From Alphaproteobacteria bacterium (GTDB taxonomy: Bacteria > Pseudomonadota > Alphaproteobacteria > Rhodospirillales > Casp-alpha2): a stretch of 64,000 bases of DNA. Below the pieces are notes generated by a model. The model had not been told where the DNA came from. It saw nothing but the letters and a program-made list of their open reading frames with translations, and made no database searches. Position numbers and translations under genes: made by a program. This document shows positions 56,411 to 64,000 of this stretch, in pieces. The stretch covers positions 38,290-102,289 of the forward strand of contig JAJRRU010000015.1 of NCBI GenBank assembly GCA_024279135.1. The letters are read 5' to 3'. Each line of letters opens with the position of its first letter. The stretch's first letter is position 1.

Positions 56411-56878
56411 ATGGCGCCGACTCGTCAAAGCCAACCCAGCCGGATCGAACATCTTTGTATCGAAAACGGCATGAAGATGACCGAACAGCGGCGTACTATT
56501 GCACGTGTGCTGTCACAGGCCACTGATCATCCGGATGTGGAAGAAGTTTATGATCGAGCATCTGCGCTTGATAAACGGATCAGCATTGCGACCGTCTATC
56601 GCACAGTCCGCCTGTTCGAATCGGCCGGCATTATAGAGCGTCATGATTTTGGAAATGGCCGTGCGCGTTATGAAGAAATTACCGATGAGCACCATGATCA
56701 TTTGATTAATGTAAATACAGATGAAGTAATAGAGTTCACCAATGTGGAGATCGAGGCCCTGCAGAAAATTATTGCGCGCAAGCATGGTTTGCGCCTTGTC
56801 GGGCATCGTCTTGAACTCTATGGTGTGCCCTTGGATGACTGCCATGCGGCAGACACCGAGAACGAAGACGAATCTTGA
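56411..56878 (+). CDS. fur: Ferric-uptake regulator family protein
   Basis: 155 aa from ATG 56411 (MAPTRQSQPSRIEHLC). Winged helix: MKMTEQRRTIARVLSQATDH and SIATVYRTVRLFESAGII. Metal-site residues: the DEHHDHLI stretch and VEIEALQKIIARKHGLRLVG. It lacks the CxxC structural zinc pair of classical Fur. In alphaproteobacteria with Irr this member often acts as Mur (manganese); which metal it senses here cannot be told. miaB follows 27 bases downstream. Confidence 0.92.
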   Translation: MAPTRQSQPSRIEHLCIENGMKMTEQRRTIARVLSQATDHPDVEEVYDRASALDKRISIATVYRTVRLFESAGIIERHDFGNGRARYEEITDEHHDHLINVNTDEVIEFTNVEIEALQKIIARKHGLRLVGHRLELYGVPLDDCHAADTENEDES

Positions 56879-56905
56879 TATTTTTCTGATGGACAGAATC
56901 TGACC

Positions 56906-58294
56906 TTGGCAAAATCTCTCTTTATTAAAACTTATGGCTGCCAGATGAATGTATACGACACTGATCGTATGGCAGATATCCTGGCACCTCTTGGGTATGC
57001 CATGACCCATACCGCAGAAGATGCGGATATGGTGATTCTCAACACTTGTCATATCCGTGAGAAAGCAGCCGAGAAGGTTTTTTCAGAATTGGGCCGGTTG
57101 CGTGCCTTGAAGGATGCCAAGGCGGCCCGTGGCGAAACCATGATCCTGGCCGTCGCCGGATGTGTCGCCCAGGCTGCCGGGCAGGAAATCGTCAGGCGCG
57201 CACCTTATGTGGACATGGTCTTTGGGCCACAGACCTATCACCGATTACCCGAAATGGTGGGCCAGGCTGCCCGCCAGACGGGCACCGTTCTGGATACGGA
57301 TTTTCCCGTCGAATCAAAATTTGACTTTCTGCCGGAAGCTACCCGTGTGGAGGCCAGCAGCGCGTTCCTGACTATTCAGGAAGGCTGTGACAAGTTTTGT
57401 ACTTTCTGTGTTGTGCCCTATACCCGGGGGGCTGAATTTTCCCGCCCGCCGCGCGAGGTGGTTGCTGAAGCCCGCCGGCTGGCAGAAAATGGTGCACGGG
57501 AGATCACCCTGCTGGGGCAGAACGTTAACGCCTATCATGGCGAACTGGATGATGGCGGGCAGTGGGGCCTGGGCCGCCTGATCCGCGAAATAGCGACAAT
57601 TGATGGGGTGTCACGGATTCGCTATACCACGTCATACCCCGCCGAAGTCGATGACCAGTTGATCGCCGCGCACCGCGATGTGCCCCAGTTGATGGCATTT
57701 TTGCACCTGCCCGTTCAATCGGGTTCTGATCGTATACTGGCGGCCATGAACCGACGCCATACGGCGGGCCAGTACCGTGAGCTGGTAGCCCGGTTGCGCG
57801 AGGCCCGCCCGGATATTGCCCTGTCGTCTGATTTTATTGTTGGTTTTCCCGGTGAAACGGAAGAAGACTTTGAGCTGACCATGTCCCTGATCCGCGATGT
57901 CGGTTTTATTCAGGCCTTTTCATTCAAATACAGCCCGCGCCCGGGAACACCGGCCGCCGCTATGCCCGCCCAGGTCCCTGAAGATACCAAAACCCACCGA
58001 CTGGCTCAATTACAGGGCTTGCTGGAACAACAGCAAATAAAATTCAATGAAACCTGTGTCGGGCGTGACATGGCCGTTCTGCTCGATCGCCCGGGACGTC
58101 ATAGTGGACAATTGGTTGGCCGCACACCCTACATGCAGGCCGTACATGTCACGGCTCCTGATCATTTGCTGGGCACGGTGAACGTGCTCAGGATCTATAG
58201 TGCCCAGACCAACAGTCTGGCCGGAACCCTGCTTCATGACCAGCTTGATAATACCCGACAGACCGGGTCTGTTGAACGAACGTTGACAGCATAG
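56906..58294 (+). CDS. miaB: tRNA-2-methylthio-N6-dimethylallyladenosine synthase
   Basis: 462-aa radical SAM methylthiotransferase modifying A37 of tRNA. UPF0004 domain with three Cys ([37 protein letters not shown]), radical SAM motif [15 protein letters not shown], then the TRAM domain ([14 protein letters not shown]). It starts with TTG ([12 protein letters not shown]). It is followed by phoH after 7 bases. Confidence 0.97.
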   Translation: MAKSLFIKTYGCQMNVYDTDRMADILAPLGYAMTHTAEDADMVILNTCHIREKAAEKVFSELGRLRALKDAKAARGETMILAVAGCVAQAAGQEIVRRAPYVDMVFGPQTYHRLPEMVGQAARQTGTVLDTDFPVESKFDFLPEATRVEASSAFLTIQEGCDKFCTFCVVPYTRGAEFSRPPREVVAEARRLAENGAREITLLGQNVNAYHGELDDGGQWGLGRLIREIATIDGVSRIRYTTSYPAEVDDQLIAAHRDVPQLMAFLHLPVQSGSDRILAAMNRRHTAGQYRELVARLREARPDIALSSDFIVGFPGETEEDFELTMSLIRDVGFIQAFSFKYSPRPGTPAAAMPAQVPEDTKTHRLAQLQGLLEQQQIKFNETCVGRDMAVLLDRPGRHSGQLVGRTPYMQAVHVTAPDHLLGTVNVLRIYSAQTNSLAGTLLHDQLDNTRQTGSVERTLTA

Positions 58295-58301
58295 GGATGC
58301 C

Positions 58302-59441
58302 ATGAATACGTCAAAAACATCTGAACGTGCCAAGAAATCTAAAACCAAAACCAAAACCACATCCCGGACCAGCAAAACCGCTGGGAAAAAACACCAAACC
58401 ACAGACGATACAGGGACCAACAGTTCTGAAAACCTGCAGTTTGACGACAATGCCATGGCCCAGGAATTGTTCGGGGTCCACCACGCCAATCTGGCGCGGC
58501 TTGAGCAAAATTTTAATGGCGTTATTCATGCCCGTGGCAATGAACTGACACTGGTCGGGCGGGCCGATGCGGTGGCCAGCATGGTTGGTATTCTGAAAGA
58601 ACTCTACAAACGTCTGCAACACGGATTGGATGTCACCATCGATGAGGTCGATGCCGCTGTACGCATGGCGACCGATGTAAATGGCCGGATCAGTGATTCA
58701 CAGATTACCATTCAGACCCGTAATCGCTCAATTTCACCCCGCTCGGCAAATCAGGCGGATTATCTGCGGGCCATGGAAAACCACGATCTGGTGTTTGGTT
58801 TGGGACCAGCCGGTACAGGAAAGACGTATCTGGCTGTTGCCAAAGGTGTCGAATTATTGGTCGGCGGCATGGTTGACCGCATCATCCTGTCGCGGCCTGC
58901 TGTGGAGGCTGGCGAACAGCTTGGCTTCCTGCCCGGTGATATGCGTGAAAAAATCGATCCGTATTTGCGACCGCTTTATGATGCGCTTTATGACATGCTG
59001 CCAACCCAGCAGGTCGAAAGCCTGCTCGAAAGTGGACATATCGAGGTCGCGCCATTGGCATTCATGCGTGGGCGGACTCTGTCCAATGCCTTCGTTATCC
59101 TCGATGAGGCACAAAATACCACGGCCGTGCAAATGAAGATGTTGTTGACCAGACTGGGCGAAAATGCACGAATGGTGATCTCCGGGGATTTGAGCCAGGT
59201 CGATTTGCCGCGTGGGACGCGCTCAGGGTTGCGCGATGCCAGTGAGACCCTGTCGGGGGTCAAGGGCATCAAGCTGGTTGAATTTTCGGCTGCCGATGTG
59301 GTTCGGCATCCTCTGGTGGGCCGGATTGTAAAAGCCTATGATCAGGTCGAAGCCAAGCGTCGGGCCGGTGCTCGTTATGAGAAAACCAATGGTAATGCAG
59401 GAAACCCTGAAAATTCGGGCAATGCGGATGTGGTACCATGA
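58302..59441 (+). CDS. PhoH-like ATPase (YbeZ)
   Basis: 379 aa. The first 50 residues are a Lys/Thr-rich tail of low complexity. The core ATPase follows: FGLGPAGTGKTYLAVAKGVE (Walker A), RAFVILDEAQNTT-like FVILDEAQNTTAVQMKMLL (Walker B), and RLGENARMVISGDLSQVDLP. It acts with YbeY in rRNA processing and RNA quality control. The stop overlaps the ybeY start by 4 bases. Confidence 0.95.
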   Translation: MNTSKTSERAKKSKTKTKTTSRTSKTAGKKHQTTDDTGTNSSENLQFDDNAMAQELFGVHHANLARLEQNFNGVIHARGNELTLVGRADAVASMVGILKELYKRLQHGLDVTIDEVDAAVRMATDVNGRISDSQITIQTRNRSISPRSANQADYLRAMENHDLVFGLGPAGTGKTYLAVAKGVELLVGGMVDRIILSRPAVEAGEQLGFLPGDMREKIDPYLRPLYDALYDMLPTQQVESLLESGHIEVAPLAFMRGRTLSNAFVILDEAQNTTAVQMKMLLTRLGENARMVISGDLSQVDLPRGTRSGLRDASETLSGVKGIKLVEFSAADVVRHPLVGRIVKAYDQVEAKRRAGARYEKTNGNAGNPENSGNADVVP

Positions 59442-59995
59442 CATCGAATGACGGTAACGACGTACTGGAGGTTTCGGTGATTGTGCGTGATGCATCTTGG
59501 ACGCAAGATGATCCCATGATCACGGGCATATGCCAAGATGCTGCGATTGCCGCCTTTAGTGCTGTTCGCCGTGCCCATAGCCACACGGAACCCTGCGAAG
59601 TCAGTGTGGTGCTGGCCGATGATGGTTTTGTCGCCGAACTGAACGAAAAATACCGCGACTGTCAGGGACCAACCAATGTGTTGTCCTTTGCGGGGCTGGA
59701 TGATGACGATCTGGATACGATCCTGAACGACGGCCTGCCGAGCGGACAGCCGGTGATGCTGGGCGATATCATTATCGCACACGGGGTTGTGTACCGCGAA
59801 GCCGGTGAGATGCAGATACCCCTGAATAATCACCTCCGTCATCTGGTTGTGCATGGTATATTACATGTGTTGGGTTTTGATCACGAGGATGACCGCGACG
59901 CAGACGAAATGGAAGATATGGAAACACGCATACTTTCTAGGATGGGGCTGGATGATCCCTATAATGCCGGCCATCAACGTGGCGGTACGACATGA
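59438..59995 (+). CDS. ybeY: Endoribonuclease YbeY
   Basis: 185-aa zinc endoribonuclease needed for 16S rRNA 3'-end maturation. The zinc motif H-x3-H-x5-H is VVHGILHVLGFDHEDD; LNEKYRDCQGPTNVLSFAG precedes it. It overlaps phoH and corC by 4 bases at either end, so the trio is translationally coupled, as in many proteobacteria. Confidence 0.96.
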   Translation: MTSNDGNDVLEVSVIVRDASWTQDDPMITGICQDAAIAAFSAVRRAHSHTEPCEVSVVLADDGFVAELNEKYRDCQGPTNVLSFAGLDDDDLDTILNDGLPSGQPVMLGDIIIAHGVVYREAGEMQIPLNNHLRHLVVHGILHVLGFDHEDDRDADEMEDMETRILSRMGLDDPYNAGHQRGGTT

Positions 59996-60930
59996 AGAAG
60001 AATGGAAAGCATACCATAAGTGATGCCGTGTCTGATAAACTCCATAAAGCGGGTGTTCCGACGGAAGAAACTCAGACCACCCTGTCAGGTTTGGTAAATT
60101 GGGCACGAACCATGCTCGGCAATTCCAGTTCCAAGGTGACGTTGCGGGAATCTCTCGATGAAATGATCGAGCAACGCGACGATGCCGATGCACCCATTGA
60201 TGAAGGTGAACAGGCGCTGATCCGGAATGCTCTGGAAATTAGAGACAGCACCGTTATTGATGTTATGGTGCCGAGGGTCGATATTATTGCGGTCGAGGTC
60301 GAGGCGTCTTTCGAGGAAACCATCGAGCTTATGACCAGCAGCGGACATTCCCGCTTGCCGGTCTATGGCGAGACACTCGATAATGTTGTCGGTATGACAC
60401 ACATCAAGGATGTCATCGTATGGCGCGCCAATGTGGATAAGTTCCAGCTTTCAGAAATTCAGCGGAAAATTTTATTTGTCTCACCGTCCATGCCGGTTTT
60501 GGAGTTGTTGTTCCAGATGCGCGCCACGCGTACTCACATGGCCATTGTGGTCGATGAATACGGCGGCGTTGATGGCCTGCTTTCCATTGAAGATCTGGTC
60601 GAGGAAATCGTCGGCGAAATCGAAGACGAGCACGATGGGACGCAAGAACCTGATTTCATCAAACGCAGTGACGGTACCTATGAAGCCGATGCGCGGGTAG
60701 AGGTTGAGGTTCTGGAACATACCTTCGGGCCATTTCTTGATGAGATCGAGCGTGAGGACATCGATACACTTGGCGGGCTGGTTTCTTCATTGACCGGGCA
60801 TGTGCCCATCCGTGGTGAATTGATCTCTCATATCGGAGGCCTTGAATTCCAGGTTCTCGACGCCGATCCCAGACGGGTAAACCGGGTTTTGATCCGCCAG
60901 ATCCCGGTTGCGAAGGATGCCAGAGACTAA
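59992..60930 (+). CDS. corC: CorC/HlyC-type CBS-pair protein
   Basis: 312 aa. Two CBS domains ([40 protein letters not shown]) and the C-terminal CorC_HlyC domain ([20 protein letters not shown]). No membrane part. It is associated with metal-ion efflux/transport regulation. ATG lies in the end of ybeY, and its own TAA overlaps lnt by one base. Confidence 0.93.
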   Translation: MKKNGKHTISDAVSDKLHKAGVPTEETQTTLSGLVNWARTMLGNSSSKVTLRESLDEMIEQRDDADAPIDEGEQALIRNALEIRDSTVIDVMVPRVDIIAVEVEASFEETIELMTSSGHSRLPVYGETLDNVVGMTHIKDVIVWRANVDKFQLSEIQRKILFVSPSMPVLELLFQMRATRTHMAIVVDEYGGVDGLLSIEDLVEEIVGEIEDEHDGTQEPDFIKRSDGTYEADARVEVEVLEHTFGPFLDEIEREDIDTLGGLVSSLTGHVPIRGELISHIGGLEFQVLDADPRRVNRVLIRQIPVAKDARD

Positions 60931-62561
60931 TGTTAATGCCCGGGGTCGGTGGACAAAATCAGACCATAGCCTTTAGACTGGAAGAATATCTGGCCCGTCT
61001 GAGTCCACGTAAAAAAATTCTTATGAGCTTTCTGCTGGGCGGATTGTCCGCCCTTGCTTTTGTTCCGGTATCGGCAGTTGCCATATTGATCCCAGCCCTG
61101 GTTGGACTATTCTGGCTGGTTCATGGTGCCTCCGGCCCGCGCCGGGCGTTCCTGTTGGGATGGGCCTTCGGGGTTGGTCATTTTCTGGTTGGTCTGTACT
61201 GGATCGGCAATGCGTTTTTTGTTTATGCCGAACGCCATGCCTTGTTGGCTGTCCCTGGTATTCTCGGCATGGCGATTGTGCTGGGTATCTATACCGGGCT
61301 TATAAGTTTGTTGTACCGTGCCCTCCTGCCACATTGTTTTTGCCAAAGCTCTGTAAGTTGGCGGCATGTTTTATTATTTGCCACCTTGTGGACAGTTTTT
61401 GAATGGATACGGAGCTGGGCTTTTACCGGCTTCCCATGGAATTTGCTTGGCAGTGTCTGGATGGTGTCCGACGAAATAATACAGGTGGCATCGCTTGGCG
61501 GTGTCTACCTGCTGAGTCTGATCACGGTTTTTGTTGCTGTTCTGCCCGCCATTTTGGTGTCAAATAGCTTCAGGTGTCGCTTTATTGTGCTCAGTGGATT
61601 TGCACTGATTGGTGTTTTATGGGTGGGCGGTGCCTGGCGTCTGTCCGGGGTGGAAACAGAATATGTCGAGGGCGTGATGCTCCGTCTGGTCCAGCCGAAT
61701 ATCGCCCAGCGACTGAAATGGCAACCCGACTTGCGTCTCGCCCATGTGGAAACCCTGGTGCGGTTATCGCGTCAACCTGCCCTTGGTACAGTGGCACCAA
61801 GCCATGTTATCTGGCCTGAGACGGCCGTTCCTTATTCGGTCCCCGGCAGACCTGAATTGCTGTCCATGCTGCGCCATGCCGTACCACCGGACGGCATTCT
61901 GATCGGCGGGGCCCTGCGACGTGGACAAGCCGCTAGCCTGGATGGAGGCCCGCCCGCCCGCCCGGTTGTCTGGAACTCGTTATTTGTGCTTGACCAGAGC
62001 GGCAGGATATTACCTGGTTATGACAAGATGCATCTGGTGCCGTTTGGCGAATATGTCCCGTTTCAGGATATTCTGCCGATTGAGAAACTGACCGATGGCG
62101 CGGTCGGCTTTTCGTTCGGGGACGGACCGAGACGTTTGGATGTTCCTGGCTTGCCCGCCCTCAGTCCGTTGATTTGCTATGAGGTGATTTTCCCCGGACA
62201 GGTCGTTGAGCCCGATAGCCGCCCAAGCTGGATACTGAACATTACCAATGATGCATGGTATGGATATTCTGCCGGACCTTTTCAGCACTTTGCCGCGGCC
62301 AGATTACGTGCCGTCGAGGAAGGCCTGCCTGTGGTGCGGGTTGCTAACACGGGTATCAGCGGAATTATTGATGGCTATGGGCGTACACTTAAATCCATCA
62401 AACTGGAAACCACAGGGGTGCTGGATGGCGCATTACCGAAAGAATTACCCGTCACTTTGTTTGCCCGGTACGGGGTGAAAATTCCCCTGCTTATCTGCCT
62501 GGGTATATTCTTGTATTTTATGGTGTCTTGGGGACGGTTTCGATGGCTCAGGCGCCAGTAG
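60930..62561 (+). CDS. lnt: Apolipoprotein N-acyltransferase
   Basis: 543-aa inner-membrane enzyme adding the third acyl chain to lipoproteins, including the CHAT lipoprotein encoded in this window. About six to eight N-terminal membrane spans precede the nitrilase domain with the Glu-Lys-Cys triad: IWPETAVPYSV, YDKMHLVPFGEYVPF and LICYEVIFP. ATG shares one base with the corC stop (TAATG). Confidence 0.95.
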   Translation: MLMPGVGGQNQTIAFRLEEYLARLSPRKKILMSFLLGGLSALAFVPVSAVAILIPALVGLFWLVHGASGPRRAFLLGWAFGVGHFLVGLYWIGNAFFVYAERHALLAVPGILGMAIVLGIYTGLISLLYRALLPHCFCQSSVSWRHVLLFATLWTVFEWIRSWAFTGFPWNLLGSVWMVSDEIIQVASLGGVYLLSLITVFVAVLPAILVSNSFRCRFIVLSGFALIGVLWVGGAWRLSGVETEYVEGVMLRLVQPNIAQRLKWQPDLRLAHVETLVRLSRQPALGTVAPSHVIWPETAVPYSVPGRPELLSMLRHAVPPDGILIGGALRRGQAASLDGGPPARPVVWNSLFVLDQSGRILPGYDKMHLVPFGEYVPFQDILPIEKLTDGAVGFSFGDGPRRLDVPGLPALSPLICYEVIFPGQVVEPDSRPSWILNITNDAWYGYSAGPFQHFAAARLRAVEEGLPVVRVANTGISGIIDGYGRTLKSIKLETTGVLDGALPKELPVTLFARYGVKIPLLICLGIFLYFMVSWGRFRWLRRQ

Positions 62562-62741
62562 GAACAGATAAATTTGATCGATTTAGATTTTCAGCTTACA
62601 ATAAATGGTAGAATCAAATTGAAAATAATCTTTTTAGTACTTATCTGAAATTTATCAGAAAATTAAACCATTCTGTTACGTTACGATATAGCCATGGTTT
62701 TGTGAGTAAAATTTAACCAATATTTTGAAAAGATTAAAAAA

Positions 62742-63224
62742 ATGAACAAATCTAACGCACTGAAGAAAGGGAAGTCCCGGAAAGTTACCAGGCTTCCGCC
62801 TGGGACACCCAATCCGGTAGACGTCCACGTTGGTAGTCGTGTTCGTTTGCGTCGAACGTTGCTTGGTGTCAGTCAGGAAAGACTGGGTGATTCTGTTGGA
62901 CTGACATTTCAACAAATTCAAAAGTATGAACGTGGTGCCAACCGAATAGGTGCATCACGTATCTATGAGCTCTCGCGTATTCTCGATGTTCCGGTGTCCT
63001 TCTTTTTCGATGATATGCCGAGCGAACTGAATACCCATGAAGGCCGGTTTGCCGCCGGATTACGGGACAAAGAACAAGATTCGTACGAAACCGATACCCT
63101 GGCGCGCCGAGAGACCCTCGAACTTGTCCGCGCGTATTATAAAATCACCGAACCCAAAGTCCGCAAACGGTTATTTGAATTAACCAAGGCGCTTGCCAAA
63201 GCCGAAAGTGGCCACACCGGCTGA
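62742..63224 (+). CDS. XRE-family helix-turn-helix regulator
   Basis: 160 aa. Residues about 25-80 are a classic HTH_XRE: VGSRVRLRRTLLGVSQERLG, then DSVGLTFQQIQKYERGANRI and ASRIYELSRILDVPVSFFFD. The C-terminal 70 residues are helical. This gene regularly lies between lnt and metK in alphaproteobacteria. Its 180-base upstream gap is AT-rich. Confidence 0.94.
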   Translation: MNKSNALKKGKSRKVTRLPPGTPNPVDVHVGSRVRLRRTLLGVSQERLGDSVGLTFQQIQKYERGANRIGASRIYELSRILDVPVSFFFDDMPSELNTHEGRFAAGLRDKEQDSYETDTLARRETLELVRAYYKITEPKVRKRLFELTKALAKAESGHTG

Positions 63225-63259
63225 TAGTATGACTGCGTTCTGCCATTTCGTGTATCTGA

Positions 63260-63284
63260 AGGGGTGTAAAATTACTTGACCCCT
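63260..63284. repeat. Inverted repeat in the XRE-metK gap
   Basis: AGGGGT (63260-63265) pairs with ACCCCT (63279-63284), 36 bases after the XRE gene stop. There is no T-tract, so it is only a weak terminator candidate or a part of the metK leader. Confidence 0.35.
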
Positions 63285-63486
63285 CTGCCATTCTCTGAGA
63301 AAAGATTGCAATCTCGAATTTGAGTATTCGGGCGTGGTTGGATTTCATCTGCTTGCCACCACGTAAAATAGTGGCTAAGTGGGCATTTGTTCAGTACTGA
63401 TACTGTCACCGCCCTCTTGGATAGTGTGTATGTGGCCCCGGTCGTCGGAGCCGATATGTTCAGTGTTTTAGTATTGAGGGCAAAAT

Positions 63487-64000
63487 ATGTCTGTTTCTGA
63501 TTATCTTTTTACCAGTGAGTCTGTTTCTGAAGGTCACCCGGACAAGGTGTGTGATCGAATTTCAGATGCGGTTGTCGATGCGTTTCTGGCAGTCGATCCG
63601 TTCTCAAGGGTGGCCTGTGAGACTCTGACCACGACCAACCGTATCGTTCTTGCCGGCGAAGTTCGCGGCTCTGCCCCGCTGGTCAACAGCCACGGCGAAG
63701 TGGTCGGGCACCTTATCGAGGATATTGTCCGTAAAGCCGTCAAGGACATTGGCTATGAACAGGATGGTTTCCATTGGGAATATTCTGATGTTGCCATCCA
63801 TCTCCATGCCCAGTCTGCCAATATTGCCGTCGGGGTTGATGCTACCGGTAACAAGGATGAGGGCGCCGGTGATCAGGGCATTATGTTTGGTTTTGCCTGC
63901 AATGAAACCGATGTGTTGATGCCGGCACCGATTCATTATTCTCATGCTATTCTGCGTTCACTGGCCGAAGCCCGACATGGCGATGCTAATTCCGGTCTGG
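63487..64000 (+). CDS. metK: S-adenosylmethionine synthase, N-terminal part (cut by window end)
   Basis: 171 complete codons are in the window, running off the right edge. The start region [20 protein letters not shown] and the [16 protein letters not shown] motif (ATP/Mg site) are diagnostic; ATG at 63487 follows GAGGGC. Makes SAM from methionine and ATP, used by the KamA-like enzyme, MiaB and RsmE encoded here. Ordered after XRE as in other alphaproteobacteria. Confidence 0.97.
   Translation, partial: MSVSDYLFTSESVSEGHPDKVCDRISDAVVDAFLAVDPFSRVACETLTTTNRIVLAGEVRGSAPLVNSHGEVVGHLIEDIVRKAVKDIGYEQDGFHWEYSDVAIHLHAQSANIAVGVDATGNKDEGAGDQGIMFGFACNETDVLMPAPIHYSHAILRSLAEARHGDANSGL

Overview
The window looks like a chromosomal segment of an alphaproteobacterium of medium GC. 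The evidence is an Irr-type and a second Fur-family regulator, a MucR-type regulator, the fabI/fabB/fabA set beside irr, the plant-like glutamate-cysteine ligase, and the tsaB...fur-miaB-phoH-ybeY-corC-lnt-XRE-metK order. I cannot name the genus. No rRNA, tRNA, CRISPR array, insertion sequence or prophage was seen.

Layout. (1) 1-12114, plus strand: one compact nucleoside uptake and catabolism operon. It runs from the tail of a DERA-type deoC through a two-domain aldehyde dehydrogenase broken by an in-frame TAA, a BMP-type ABC nucleoside importer (binding protein, double ATPase, two permeases), cytidine deaminase, purine nucleoside phosphorylase, thymidine phosphorylase, phosphopentomutase and adenosine deaminase. 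Imported (deoxy)nucleosides become free bases plus pentose phosphates; DeoC then gives glyceraldehyde-3-phosphate and acetaldehyde, which the dehydrogenase would oxidise. upp at 30.2-30.9 kb salvages uracil. (2) 12.1-20.8 kb: a decayed membrane glycosyltransferase fragment, an orphan Rieske/helical protein, xsc-ackA (sulfoacetaldehyde to acetyl phosphate to ATP plus acetate), and a large CHAT-protease-like lipoprotein. (3) 20.9-30.9 kb: a MarR-like regulator with fused 5-oxoprolinase, rhodanese, ubiA, rsmE, gshA, tldD, upp. (4) 31.0-36.4 kb, plus strand: a LysR regulator, a divergent lysine-2,3-aminomutase-like radical SAM enzyme, and pcaI-pcaJ-pcaF. This is the most suggestive possible new pathway in the window. 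(5) 36.4-39.5 kb, minus strand: DUF3501, an Fe-S oxidoreductase, rubrerythrin and irr, an iron/peroxide module rich in palindromes.

(6) 39.6-52.1 kb, minus strand: fabA-fabB-fabI, then (reading from the promoter side) rimP-nusA-ylxR-infB-rbfA-truB-rpsO-pnp, the conserved translation/RNA-decay operon. (7) 52.5-54.5 kb: an unrecognised His-rich protein and a polysaccharide deacetylase. (8) 54.7-64.0 kb, mostly plus strand: tsaB, a TusA-like protein (minus strand), mucR, fur, miaB, phoH, ybeY, corC, lnt, an XRE regulator and the start of metK (cut by the window edge). Several of these overlap by 1-4 bases, indicating translational coupling.

Most genes are conserved housekeeping genes. The parts worth follow-up are the KamA-like/PcaIJF operon, the interrupted aldehyde dehydrogenase, xsc-ackA, the CHAT lipoprotein, the Rieske/helical protein, and the cis-regulatory palindromes near oplAH and irr/rbr.
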